The position numbers were made by a program, and so were the translations under genes. DNA of 46,430 nt from Nitrosomonas marina. Lineage in GTDB: Bacteria; Pseudomonadota; Gammaproteobacteria; Burkholderiales; Nitrosomonadaceae. The notes under the pieces are model-generated. The model was not told the DNA's origin, did no database searches, and was given only the letters and a program-made list of their open reading frames with translations. Below are positions 34,956 through 44,301 of the stretch, piece by piece. Numbering within the stretch: position 1 is the stretch's first letter; each line of letters begins with the position of its first letter. The stretch is taken from assembly GCF_900110145.1 (NCBI RefSeq), contig NZ_FOCP01000026.1, positions 1-46,430 of the forward strand. The letters run 5' to 3'.

Positions 34956-37900
34956 TCACTCATGCCGTACCCTTTCCATCATTGGCTGAAAGTTTTTGTG
35001 GTTTGCTGATGCAATTAAGTACGAAAATATTGCTTCCGCTTTTTCCGATATCTCTGATGGTGCAAAATTCTCCGGCAATCCAGTTTTGTCATCCCACAAG
35101 AAATCTTTGATCTTCACTTTTATTTCATCACGAGTGCTTTGCTTGGCTGAAAAATCTTGTATCCGCGTCAATTCTTTACTGACAACTTTATACAACCCTT
35201 CGGCAACTTTCTTTATTTGGTCTATTTCTTTTTTCGATAAATCAGGTTTCAGTAAAAGATCAAACAATGCCAATGACTCTTCTGACAAACCTTCTTTGAC
35301 AGCTCTCTGTTCTTCCTCGCTCAGTTCATCAACCAGTTTGAGCAAAGCTTCAAATGTTGCCTCAATGGTCACCCGGTCTTTTTCGTTGTTATATTCACTA
35401 ACGATCTCTTCGTAGTGCTTTTGAAAATCCGTCCTCGTCGGATTTTGCATGAGCATCTTGAGAAGCTTTTTTTCGATAATCTCTTTGAGGCTTTGAACGG
35501 TGGTATTTTTAGCCGGGGAACGTTCAAATTCTTTTCTCAAGCGCTCAAAATCTATCTTGCTGATATCGTAAAGTTTGTTTGGCTCATTATCTACGCTATT
35601 AGGCTCAATGCTTTCTTCGATAACTGCATGAAGTTCGCGCATAATGTCGGAAATGTCCGCCTTTTCCACATCCTCTTGCAAGCTCTTGTAGATAATATTG
35701 ATAGCATCATAGGCGGCGCGGTAATTGTTGATTGCTTTGATGGTTAAGCAGGCTTTGAACTTCTTGAAAACTTCGCGGCAAATTATTTCAAAGCGTTTGC
35801 GGGTTTCGTCATTCTGATTAACTACTTCCTTGGCATCTATGATGGATTTATTGCGTTCAAAGCCTGATTTTTCCAGCACATCTTCCAGCTTGAAGTCTTT
35901 AGCGCCAAGGAATGTACGCACGGCTTCAATAGCTTCTTCTAGATCGGCCAGCAAATCTGCTTCCGGCTTTACTGGATCAAGTTCTGGCGGTGGCTGATTA
36001 TCACCACCATCTACGCCAGTATGTCCGGCAAACGTAGCAAGAGCTTTTCGTAGGTTCTTCAATATGCCGCAGTAATCAGCGATCAAGCCGTTGTTTTTGC
36101 CTTCTGCCACGCGGTTTGCTCTTGCAATAGCTTGCATGAGCGTATGAGCCTTGAGCGGCTTGTCTAAATACAAAGTGGACATGGTAGGCACGTCAAAGCC
36201 AGTGAGCCACATGGCACAAACGATAGCGACCCGGAATGGATGCTCTTCTTTCTTAAACGCACTTTCCATGTCGATGCGCTTGCCGTCTGGCGTTTCAAAA
36301 CCTTCTTTAATCAGCTTACGGTGGGGCGTAATATCCAAATTCCATTTACGGAATTTATCGACTTCGCCTTGTTCTTCACTGACTACCACAGCCATGATGG
36401 TTTCGCGCATCCAGTTCAGTTTGCGCTCCATATCCATAATGGCTTGTTCGTCGGCCAACTTAGTGAGTTTCTTTTCAAGCTCGGTGATTTTATCTTTCCA
36501 TTTATCCAGAATGATTTCCTGCATCCGAACGCACGTAATTTTATCAATACACACCAGCATCGCCTTGCCGTTTTCACCGCCAACGCTGTAATGTTCAACA
36601 AAATCCTCAGCGATTTGCTCTAGGCGGCTTTGGGCGGTAATCAGGTGATAATCGCGTTTTAGCTCACGCTCTAGGCGCTCGGCCACATCCTGATCTTCAA
36701 TTTCGATCTCTTCCAGCTTTGCAGCGATTTTCTCGTTCAAGTCATTGGTGGCAACACCCAGCTTTTCGCCTCTGGCGTCATAATAAAGAGGCACGGTTGC
36801 CTTATCCTCGACCGCACGCTGGAAATCATAAGTGGAAATATACTCCCCAAATACGCGGCGCGTAATCTCATCATCTTTAAACAGCGGTGTGCCGGTAAAT
36901 CCGATATAGCTGGCATTGGGCAAGGCATTACGCAGGTTCAATGACAAGCGGCCATATTGGGTACGGTGCGCCTCATCAGTAATGACGATGATGTCGTTAC
37001 GGTCTGAGTAAGGATCGTTAGGATCAACATCCTTATTGAATTTCTGCACCAGCGTAAACACATAGGCTTTATGCTGATTAAGCAATTCTTGCAGATGATC
37101 GCCTGATCCGGCACGGCATGGGTCTTGATCGTTATCCACCAAGCCACAACCGGCAAAAGTGTTATAGATTTGCTTATCCAAATCCTCACGGTCAGTACAG
37201 ATCAGGAAAGTAAAATTTCCGCCGAGTTTGCGGTGAATCTTACGGGCAAAGAAAACGATGGAATAGGATTTACCCGATCCTTGGGTGTGCCAAAACACGC
37301 CGAGTTTGCCCTGGCGTGCTTCACGATTTTGCACGGCATCAACGGCGCGGTTGACGCCTAAGAACTGGTGGTTACGGGCAACGATCTTGACCAGTTTTCC
37401 CTTGCTCTCATCGAAGAGTGTATAGTTTTCAAACAGGTCTAGGAAGTCGCGCTTGTTGCAGATACCCTTGAGCAAAGTTTCCATATCTACCACGCCAGGA
37501 TCACCTTCAGCCAAACGCTTCCAGTCATTGAAATGCTCAAACTTGCTGGAGATCGAGCCAATTTTGGCATTCGCACCATTACCCAAAATTACAAAGGCAT
37601 TGTGGTGGAATAAATGCGGGATCGTGTCTTTGTAATCGGAGAGGTTTTTCTCATAAGCATGACGGATGTCTTTGTGAATGGTCTTGCACTCGATAAACAT
37701 GAGGGGAAGGCCATTCACAAAACCAACGATGTCGGCACGGCGGCGGTAGATATCACCGCGCACCCAAAGCTCACGCACACACAGAAAATGGTTGTTTTCT
37801 GGATTGTCGAAATCAAAGACCTTGAGGCGTTTTTTCTCCAGCTCACCCCTAGCATTGCGGAACTGCACCAGTACGCCATTTTTGATCAGCTCGTACTGCT

Positions 37901-38180
37901 CAAAGTTGATTTGCAGTGTGTTTTCGGTGACAGGCGCTTCGGTGATCTGGCGCAAGGCATCCTGATAGGCCGCCTCGGGCAGGCCGGGATTGAGCTTGAC
38001 CAACGCTTCGCCAAGATAACGGGTCAGAACAACGTCCTTGTCAGATTGCCGCCCGAGTGTCCCTTCTGCCCCGAAGGTCTCATTGTTGTAGGCGTAGATA
38101 CTTTCCCAGTCGAGCTGTTCTTGCAGATAATCCGCCGTGGTGGCCTGAACCAGCGTGTCTTCATTGAGGGGTGGATTCAA
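34956..38180 (-). CDS. hsdR: Type I restriction enzyme R subunit (nuclease and translocase)
   Basis: Motor and cutting subunit, 1074 residues. The N-terminal PD-(D/E)XK nuclease has Asp150, Glu164 and Lys166 (RADIVGF and FIECKTI). The helicase domains carry Walker A GSGKS (301-305), DEAH (402-405), and FDVPTMSTLYLDKPLKAH and QAIARANR as later motifs. A long helical C-terminal region (about 770-1074) contacts the methylase core. It starts at TTG, overlapping the hsdS stop as TTGA. All catalytic parts are present, so the enzyme seems functional. It is the last gene of the hsd operon; 201 bp separate it from the Argonaute gene on the same strand. Confidence 0.96.
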   Translation of the reverse strand: MNPPLNEDTLVQATTADYLQEQLDWESIYAYNNETFGAEGTLGRQSDKDVVLTRYLGEALVKLNPGLPEAAYQDALRQITEAPVTENTLQINFEQYELIKNGVLVQFRNARGELEKKRLKVFDFDNPENNHFLCVRELWVRGDIYRRRADIVGFVNGLPLMFIECKTIHKDIRHAYEKNLSDYKDTIPHLFHHNAFVILGNGANAKIGSISSKFEHFNDWKRLAEGDPGVVDMETLLKGICNKRDFLDLFENYTLFDESKGKLVKIVARNHQFLGVNRAVDAVQNREARQGKLGVFWHTQGSGKSYSIVFFARKIHRKLGGNFTFLICTDREDLDKQIYNTFAGCGLVDNDQDPCRAGSGDHLQELLNQHKAYVFTLVQKFNKDVDPNDPYSDRNDIIVITDEAHRTQYGRLSLNLRNALPNASYIGFTGTPLFKDDEITRRVFGEYISTYDFQRAVEDKATVPLYYDARGEKLGVATNDLNEKIAAKLEEIEIEDQDVAERLERELKRDYHLITAQSRLEQIAEDFVEHYSVGGENGKAMLVCIDKITCVRMQEIILDKWKDKITELEKKLTKLADEQAIMDMERKLNWMRETIMAVVVSEEQGEVDKFRKWNLDITPHRKLIKEGFETPDGKRIDMESAFKKEEHPFRVAIVCAMWLTGFDVPTMSTLYLDKPLKAHTLMQAIARANRVAEGKNNGLIADYCGILKNLRKALATFAGHTGVDGGDNQPPPELDPVKPEADLLADLEEAIEAVRTFLGAKDFKLEDVLEKSGFERNKSIIDAKEVVNQNDETRKRFEIICREVFKKFKACLTIKAINNYRAAYDAINIIYKSLQEDVEKADISDIMRELHAVIEESIEPNSVDNEPNKLYDISKIDFERLRKEFERSPAKNTTVQSLKEIIEKKLLKMLMQNPTRTDFQKHYEEIVSEYNNEKDRVTIEATFEALLKLVDELSEEEQRAVKEGLSEESLALFDLLLKPDLSKKEIDQIKKVAEGLYKVVSKELTRIQDFSAKQSTRDEIKVKIKDFLWDDKTGLPENFAPSEISEKAEAIFSYLIASANHKNFQPMMERVRHE

Positions 38181-39409
38181 ACGGCAATCTCCCCGCTCAT
38201 GAGTTTGGGTAGGAGAAGGTCGCGGGCAGTAGCCAATTGCTGAGTTTGTTTAAGGAGTATATTTATCTGCTCAAATACTCCAACAACAACTTCGTCAAAT
38301 TGTTCTTGAATTGAGGCAGGTGGAACCGGAACTACATATTTATCAAAGCACGAAGGCTGAACCCTTTGTCTACCCGATGAGCCAATCATACTTTTAATAG
38401 CATTTCCACGAAAACTTTCTTCTCGTGCTAATAAGTAAGCAAATTGGTTGCTCACCTTGCTCCCTCTCAGAACAATAAACTCGGTTGAGCCACAAGCAAC
38501 TTCATTTTCATTCAGGAAATTCACAAAAGCAGTTTTACCATTTTCTAGGCATGGTGTTATGCGTGCAAAAAGAGTATCACCGGCTGCGAACTTAACAGTT
38601 GTATGCTTTGTTCTTTTTTCAAACATAGAAACATCCACTGTCATTTGAGATTCAGACAAGCTCGCCATTGGAACGTAAGTAATCTCTTTATCTTTCTCAA
38701 TAGGAGTTTTAGGATTTATAAACAGTGCTTCAGAAGCAACACAACGCTCCCAGCCTTCCGGTACGCTGTCGATGATTTTGACATGCTCATGGCCAGGGAA
38801 GCGGAAGCGCACAAACCATTCTTTGTAAAGCTGCCGCGCCGATTCCTCTAACAACTCAATCCGCCGCTTGTTGTTTTCGATGAGGTCGTCGTAGGCTTTT
38901 AAAGTTGAAGATATAGATTTTTGGGTAAGGACATCAATATCTGGCAGTTCGATTCTTTCAACATCTTTGGGACTAATGTTTGCTTGGTTCGCAGCTCCCC
39001 CAGCATTAAGCGCCAAATCATGCATTACTCTCTCTTGTCTCAGAAAGTAATAGAGAAAATCCTTATCTAAACGCTCAGTATCATTGACTACTATTCTACC
39101 CGCACGCTGGTTTAATAATGCCAATCGTTCATGGCGGTACATTGCAACTCTACCGACTACAGAATTGGGTTGTGATATATGCGATCCAGTTAAACATATC
39201 ATCACGTCTCCAAATTTGACTTTAAATTTGTCATCAATATTCAAAAAATCGGGAGGCAAATACTGAACTCCGTCAAACACGACGTGCTCATGTTTGATAT
39301 TCGCAATCTTTAAAACTGGTATTCCTTCATCAACAAAGTCTTTTGATTTGAACGCATAACCAGATATGACCTTTGCGCAATCTCCTAACTGTAAAGCTTG
39401 TTCAGTCAT
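38177..39409 (-). CDS. hsdS: Type I restriction-modification specificity subunit
   Basis: Decides the DNA target of the type I complex, 410 residues. Two target recognition domains are visible, each followed by a helical spacer: KSISSTLKAYDDLIENNKRRIELLEESARQLYKEW around residues 163-198 is the central spacer, and EQFDEVVVGVFEQINILLKQTQQLA near the C terminus is the second. The recognition sequence cannot be read from the protein. ATG overlaps the hsdM stop (ATGA) and its own end overlaps hsdR, so the three genes are one coupled operon. Recognition domains are the fast-evolving part of these systems. Confidence 0.95.
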   Translation of the reverse strand: MTEQALQLGDCAKVISGYAFKSKDFVDEGIPVLKIANIKHEHVVFDGVQYLPPDFLNIDDKFKVKFGDVMICLTGSHISQPNSVVGRVAMYRHERLALLNQRAGRIVVNDTERLDKDFLYYFLRQERVMHDLALNAGGAANQANISPKDVERIELPDIDVLTQKSISSTLKAYDDLIENNKRRIELLEESARQLYKEWFVRFRFPGHEHVKIIDSVPEGWERCVASEALFINPKTPIEKDKEITYVPMASLSESQMTVDVSMFEKRTKHTTVKFAAGDTLFARITPCLENGKTAFVNFLNENEVACGSTEFIVLRGSKVSNQFAYLLAREESFRGNAIKSMIGSSGRQRVQPSCFDKYVVPVPPASIQEQFDEVVVGVFEQINILLKQTQQLATARDLLLPKLMSGEIAV

Positions 39410-41415
39410 GCCCCCAGCTCCTCAAAATTCTTTTGGATTTGGGCGGCAAGGATAGCTGCCTCTTCATTGAGGCCTTTAAGCTCAATATGAATATCACGCA
39501 ACGTTTCTTCGAAGTCGAAGTCTTCGTCTTCTTCCTCCGGTGCAACGCCGACATAACGCCCTGGGGTAAGGCTCCAATCATTGGCTTTGATCTCTTCAAT
39601 ATCAACGAGCTTCACCAAGCCTTCCACATCGCGCAGCTCGGCCTCAGGAAAGCGTTCTTGCAGCCAGTGAGCTTGCTTGAAGATATGACGCACCTGCTTC
39701 AAGTGTTCGACGGCGACTTTGCGCTGTTCGTCGAGGTCTTTGGTTAGCTTATTGAAACCTTTCTCACCGCTTTCCTTAGCCTGCTTTTCAACAAATTTAT
39801 AGAGCTGGTCTATTTGTTTGATCAGGTCTCGACTGGTCTCTGCGATAGGCTCCAGTTTTTCGGCTGCGCTTAGCAAGCCTGCATTGTCTTTTGCCGCGCT
39901 GTTCCAGTTTTTATTTTCCGCTTCAATTGTGCTTTCAAATGCTTTGATGTCACTGCCAAGCAGTTCGAATGCTTTGGTGGTTTCATCATCCACCTTGGAT
40001 AATTTGCCAATCAAGCTATCCAGCGTAGCCACAAATTCGTCCATTGGCGCTTTGGCCGCTTGCGCATCACCCAAAGTGCGCTGTAGATAGCTTTCGACCA
40101 GTTCCAAGAATCTCTCCTGCTGGCCACGATAGAGCCATACGATAGAAGTGAGGTTCGCGAGCTGCTCTGGGGAGAAGTCGTAAATCTTGCGCGTGACTTT
40201 GCGGTAGACATTACGTGCATCCAGCATCAGCACCTTGTCTTTCATATGCTCAGCTTTGTTCTTGTTAAAGAACCAAAGCTCACACGGCACTGAACGGGTG
40301 TAGAAAAAGTTGGAACGGATGGCGACCATCGCGCCGACGTGCCCAGACTCCACCAGTTTACGGCGCACTTCAGCTTCTTGCCCTCCGGCACTAGAGGCTT
40401 GCGAAGACATAACAAAGCCTGCGCGGCCTTTATCATTCAAATAACTGTAGAAGTAAGAAATCCACAGATAGTTGCCGTTGGAAACCGCACCTTTCTTATT
40501 GACACCGGGCAGGCCAAAGGGCAATCGCGGGTCGTTTTTAATTTTCTCCGCATCCACGTCATCAACGTTAAACGGTGGGTTTGCCATCACGAAATCGGCC
40601 TTACCCAGGAAGTCATGTGGGTCTTCGTAATAGGAAATGGCTTTCTGGATTTTGCCTTCCAGGCCATGCACAGCCAAGTTCATCTTGGCAAGTCGGATGG
40701 TGGTTGGGTTTTTCTCTGCGCCATAGAAGGTTGCAACGTCCTGCGGGCTCTTGTGCATTTTCTCGATGAAATGGGCGCTTTGCACGAACATGCCGCCCGA
40801 ACCACAAGCAGGATCAATCACTGAGCCGTGGTCAGGTTCGATAAAGTTTACGATCATCTGCACCAGGGATACTGGCGTGAAGAATTCACCGCCGTCATGA
40901 GCGCTTTGATTGGCAAACTGGGTGAGGAAGTATTCGTAGATACGCCCAAAAATATCGCCCGTCGCCTTTTTAAGGGCTGGGTCGTTAAAGGTGCGTAGAA
41001 GATTGCCAAGAACATCATTATCCAGCTCTTGATATTCACTCTTGGGTAAAACGCCTTTTAAGGTTTCGTAGTCTGACTCTATGGCCTCCATCGCATTAAT
41101 GACAGCCTGCGCACGATCATCGCTGTCTTTTAGATTAACCAGATATTCAAATTGCGCTTCTGGCTTAAGGAAAATGGCGCCTTTACTGGAGAAATCTTCT
41201 TTCGTTAAAGGGCGTGTCTGACCACCGCGACTGGGCAGTGATGCTTCGATACTGGGCTTAATAAACAAATACCGACTGTAGGCGTGACGAAGGAAAATAA
41301 GCCCCATGACCGGCAAGAAATATTCGTTACTGGCGTAATTACTATTAGCACGTAGATTATCAGCACTGCTCCATAGTCTTTTTTCTATTGCTTCTATATT
41401 CTCTAGTTGAGCCAT
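39406..41415 (-). CDS. hsdM: Type I restriction-modification DNA adenine methylase
   Basis: N6-adenine methyltransferase subunit of 669 residues. Motif I is DPACGSGGMF (201-210) for S-adenosylmethionine and motif IV is NPPF (279-282) for the target base. A helical N-terminal domain (1-160) and a long C-terminal helical region (about 430-669) with coiled coils are present; the C-terminal part is longer than in enteric HsdM and is typical of a subgroup. The frame is open to 41532, but that part has no family match and the AAAGG located 5 bp before ATG 41415 fixes the start. It begins 7 bp after the stop of the small HTH gene. Confidence 0.95.
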   Translation of the reverse strand: MAQLENIEAIEKRLWSSADNLRANSNYASNEYFLPVMGLIFLRHAYSRYLFIKPSIEASLPSRGGQTRPLTKEDFSSKGAIFLKPEAQFEYLVNLKDSDDRAQAVINAMEAIESDYETLKGVLPKSEYQELDNDVLGNLLRTFNDPALKKATGDIFGRIYEYFLTQFANQSAHDGGEFFTPVSLVQMIVNFIEPDHGSVIDPACGSGGMFVQSAHFIEKMHKSPQDVATFYGAEKNPTTIRLAKMNLAVHGLEGKIQKAISYYEDPHDFLGKADFVMANPPFNVDDVDAEKIKNDPRLPFGLPGVNKKGAVSNGNYLWISYFYSYLNDKGRAGFVMSSQASSAGGQEAEVRRKLVESGHVGAMVAIRSNFFYTRSVPCELWFFNKNKAEHMKDKVLMLDARNVYRKVTRKIYDFSPEQLANLTSIVWLYRGQQERFLELVESYLQRTLGDAQAAKAPMDEFVATLDSLIGKLSKVDDETTKAFELLGSDIKAFESTIEAENKNWNSAAKDNAGLLSAAEKLEPIAETSRDLIKQIDQLYKFVEKQAKESGEKGFNKLTKDLDEQRKVAVEHLKQVRHIFKQAHWLQERFPEAELRDVEGLVKLVDIEEIKANDWSLTPGRYVGVAPEEEDEDFDFEETLRDIHIELKGLNEEAAILAAQIQKNFEELGA

Positions 41416-41422
41416 CCGACCT

Positions 41423-41605
41423 TTACTCCGTCTCTTTCTTCTTTTGTTCTTCGATCCAGCAATCGATGTCTTTGCGCTTAAAGCGCCAACTACCTCCAAC
41501 TTTGAAACCCGGCAGTTTCCCCTCCGCAGCAAGGCGATAGGCCGTTTTTTCAGCCAACTTCAAATACGCCGCAACTTCTTTGAGGGTCATGATTTCGTCG
41601 TTCAT
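41423..41605 (-). CDS. Small excisionase-like HTH protein heading the hsd operon
   Basis: Protein of 60 residues with a MerR/excisionase-type helix-turn-helix (HTH_17): MTLKEVAAYLKLAEKTAYRLAAEGKLPGFKVGGSWRFKRKDIDCWI in short, the typical EVAxxLxxxxxTxYRL then GxWRF pattern. GGTGGA at 41614-41619 stands 8 bp before ATG 41605, favouring that over GTG 41617. Its stop is 7 bp from the hsdM start. Proteins of this kind often lead type I operons and are thought to control their expression; real excision is possible but there is no integrase beside it. Confidence 0.87.
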   Translation of the reverse strand: MNDEIMTLKEVAAYLKLAEKTAYRLAAEGKLPGFKVGGSWRFKRKDIDCWIEEQKKKETE

Positions 41606-41737
41606 CACTATATCCACCGTAACGATACGTGAGAGAATAAGGGAAAATCAGGGAATCAACAACCACAAAAATTTTATTGGTATCAGGCGTTTATAGGGTA
41701 GGTTGATAAAAGAACCACAGAATTGGGACAAGATTGA

Positions 41738-43189
41738 ATGATGCATCCTCCAGATTTACCATTGATTAAACCAAGTGATGCAAAATCATGGTCACTTTGT
41801 GCGCGGCGAGTTTGGCTGGACAATAAAGGCGAATTTGACCTACAGCCTTTAGAAGACGCGTTTGAGCAACTGGTTATTGAACTTGGTTTGGCGCATGAAC
41901 AAAGCATTTTGCAACGGCTCTCCAATGCAATGGAGATTCACATTGCTACCTCGCCAGAAGATACTTCTCGTCTCATGGCAAATCGAGTGCCAGTCATTTA
42001 CCAAGCGCAACTCTTGAATGAGATCGATGGGATTATCGGATTACCGGACTTTCTCATTTTGCACGAAAGTGGCCAGTACCAAGCGGCTGACGCCAAACTC
42101 TCTCTGAGCGAGGAAAAGAAAGAAATTCAGGTGCAATTGGGCATTTACCGCCGTTTGCTGGGCAGTGGCTTGCCTGCCATCGTATTCCTCGGCGATGGCG
42201 ACCAAGCGTTCATCGGTGATGAAGCGAACGTCACCGCAAACCAGTTTGTAACTGAAATGCGCGAGATTCTTTCGTCAGAAGACGAGCCACTGGTGCGATA
42301 CAGCCACAGCAAGTGTCGTGCTTGCCCATATTACACGCACTGCAAGCCTCCATTCGAAGAAAAGGAAGAATTGTCGCTGCTTTACAGCATACAAGGGCGT
42401 GCAGCTAACGGCTTGGAAAGCGCAGGCATCGACACAATTAGCAAGCTGGCCAGTAGCGAACCGAATAGCATTCCCGACGTGCCCTACCTTAAGGGCTATG
42501 ACAAGAAACATAGGGCAGTGCTACAGGCAAAATCCTATCTCTCGGGCAAGATTTTCCAACTCAATCCTGTCGTTTTGCCGGAAGGCCACTGGATACACTT
42601 TGATATCGAGGACAATCCGTTGACTGGAAACGGCGAAAAGCACGTTTACCTATGGGGCTTTCTTGTGCCGGACTTCTCTGGCAATAACGGCCATGAAAGC
42701 TTCGAATACGTATGGACGGATCGAGATGAAGAAGATAAACAGGGCTGGCATCAGTTTCTCGACCAGATTGAGGGCTATAAGCAGCAATATCCAGACCTGA
42801 TTCTAGCGCATTATTCCAGCCATGAACGCAGTACAATCCGCGCTTACGCCAAACGCTACGGGATGGAAGACCATCCCACCGTAGCGTATCTGCTTGGCGA
42901 TGAAAGTCCTTTGTTCGACCTGCAAAAGCCCGTGCTAGACAACCTTGTATTGCCATTACAGGGATATGGCCTGAAGGACATTTGCAAACATCGTGATCTG
43001 GTGAATTTTCAGTGGCAGGATGAAGAATCCGGCTCGCAGTGGTCTGTTGTGCAATTCAACCGCTTTTTGGCTGAGCCTGGCGCGGAGATCAGGACAAGGC
43101 TGAAGCACGAAATTCTCGGCTACAACCGCGATGATGTGACCGCTACACGACGGCTTGAAGAATGGCTCCGTGCTAATTTCATGAGTTGA
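41738..43189 (+). CDS. TM0106-family RecB-like nuclease with RNase H-like C-terminus
   Basis: Putative nuclease of 483 residues. The N-terminal half is RecB/Cas4-like: an early Cys in SLCARRVWLD (about 20-29), the catalytic segment AADAKLS, QVQLGIYRR (about 134-142), and CRACPYYTHC (about 195-204) give four cysteines suited to a 4Fe-4S cluster. The C-terminal half has the RNase H_2/DEDD pattern IHFDIEDNPL (about 293-302), ending with a conserved GYNRDDVTATRRLEEWL. Relatives are widespread and lack a proved function; repair or defence is usually suggested. It is divergent from the hsd operon with 132 bp between starts. Confidence 0.86.
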   Translation: MMHPPDLPLIKPSDAKSWSLCARRVWLDNKGEFDLQPLEDAFEQLVIELGLAHEQSILQRLSNAMEIHIATSPEDTSRLMANRVPVIYQAQLLNEIDGIIGLPDFLILHESGQYQAADAKLSLSEEKKEIQVQLGIYRRLLGSGLPAIVFLGDGDQAFIGDEANVTANQFVTEMREILSSEDEPLVRYSHSKCRACPYYTHCKPPFEEKEELSLLYSIQGRAANGLESAGIDTISKLASSEPNSIPDVPYLKGYDKKHRAVLQAKSYLSGKIFQLNPVVLPEGHWIHFDIEDNPLTGNGEKHVYLWGFLVPDFSGNNGHESFEYVWTDRDEEDKQGWHQFLDQIEGYKQQYPDLILAHYSSHERSTIRAYAKRYGMEDHPTVAYLLGDESPLFDLQKPVLDNLVLPLQGYGLKDICKHRDLVNFQWQDEESGSQWSVVQFNRFLAEPGAEIRTRLKHEILGYNRDDVTATRRLEEWLRANFMS

Positions 43190-43242
43190 TTCTCGACCTC
43201 TCCTTGCTGTACCGCATCCAAGGATGTTTCCTTGGTCGTCAT

Positions 43243-43841
43243 CCACTGGCGAAACAGTGGTCGTGATTGAGCGGCGAAACGCTCACGGCATCCAACCGGC
43301 GGACGGTTGGTCAAGGTTTCCAAAGGGCATTGAAGGCTCTTTGGTCGATGGGGGTTCAGGGGGAGAGCGAAGTCTCCACTTGACCATGGGGGTTTTGGGG
43401 GCAGCTCGGAGGCTCTCCCAAATGGTGATTGAACGGCCACACGTTCTCTGGTGCATGATGGCTCGACGCCTTGAATGCGCCACATCAGCGCTTACCTAAA
43501 AATTTTGCAGTGCAATATTTGAAGTTTAGCGCGACCGAGAGGGATGCAACGGGAGAGCGGCAGCGTCTCCCTTGCCAAGATGGCGTTGGACGAAAAAATG
43601 GAACATTTTGTAGTACAACGCACATCTTGCAGTCATCCTAAACCCACCGGGAGCGGTTTTTATTGTGCGGTTGCTCACATGCGTATAGCTGAGATATTGC
43701 AGTGAGCGTTGATGGATGACGGGTATGCAAAACTATGCCTCGATCATAAGAATTTAGCAATAGAGCGTAGGACGTTCCATTTGCGTAGCCACCTGTGGAT
43801 TTTTCAGGTGGCATGACCGAAAGCGATAAGCTGTAGGTCAT
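43243..43841. repeat. Cluster of short hairpins with GCG-type loops (no gene)
   Basis: The gap 43190-43912 has no supported gene but many short inverted repeats: CCACTG/CAGTGG (43243-43260, loop GCGAAA), GAGCG/CGCTC (43269-43284, loop GCGAAA), CCAACCG/CGGTTGG (43292-43310, loop GCGGA), CCAAAG/CTTTGG (43320-43344), GGAGA/TCTCC (43362-43377, loop GCGAAG), GGGAGA/TCTCCC (43551-43571), GCCACCTG/CAGGTGGC (43788-43812) and ATGACC/GGTCAT (43813-43841). GGTCAAG at 43309-43315 also pairs with CTTGACC at 43379-43385, enclosing two hairpins. A structured RNA or a protein-binding array would both fit. Confidence 0.6.
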
Positions 43842-43912
43842 GAGGGCGGGTTTAGCGGCCGATTGATTTTCCGTTGCGACATCGGAGCAGAGTTTGAAAA
43901 TCATTCGGGGCA

Positions 43913-44152
43913 TTAATGCATTTCAAACCAACGTTCCCACATGGGTCGGATGAATTGATCCGGTGTAGTGTTGAGTGCGCGGGCTATTTTGAACAGGGTT
44001 TCGTAGCGAGGTTGTTCGGTTCCGGCTTCAATGCGTTGAATGGATCGCGAACTAAGGTCTACTCTGGCGGCCAAGTCTTCCTGCGTAATGCCCGTGTCAT
44101 TTCGCTGTTTTGCTATCGCATCCCCCAGAGCTTTACACACGTCTGTATTCAT
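43913..44152 (-). CDS. XRE-family transcription regulator
   Basis: Protein of 79 residues consisting of one Cro/C1-type helix-turn-helix: GITQEDLAARVDLSSRSIQRIEAGTEQPRYETLFKIARAL in outline. Single-domain regulators like this usually control neighbouring restriction, toxin or mobile genes. It lies between the hairpin cluster and the resolvase gene and reads leftwards towards the cluster. The partner or target is not evident. Confidence 0.88.
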   Translation of the reverse strand: MNTDVCKALGDAIAKQRNDTGITQEDLAARVDLSSRSIQRIEAGTEQPRYETLFKIARALNTTPDQFIRPMWERWFEMH

Positions 44153-44301
44153 TTAGCCTTGTCGATCTATTTAACTTGATAAATAAGATTTCTAAAGCTT
44201 ATATTGAGGCAACAACACGACATTCAGTGTCGTGTTATCCCACACATGGAAAGGCTGCGGAAATTTTGTTTCTTGCAGCCTTTCTTATGGGGCGATTATT
44301 T

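Noticed and set aside
34739..34963. A 74-codon minus-strand frame spanning the gap between hsdR and the Argonaute gene, starting with ATG inside the hsdR stop
   Set aside because: It overlaps the Argonaute start and its supported ribosome binding site, has a cysteine- and arginine-rich composition unlike its neighbours and shows no recognisable fold. The gap is better read as the Argonaute promoter region.
43120..43485. A 121-codon minus-strand frame over the hairpin cluster
   Set aside because: It overlaps the end of the RecB-like nuclease gene on the other strand, is rich in Pro, Arg and Ser, and the open frame is explained by the GC-rich hairpins.
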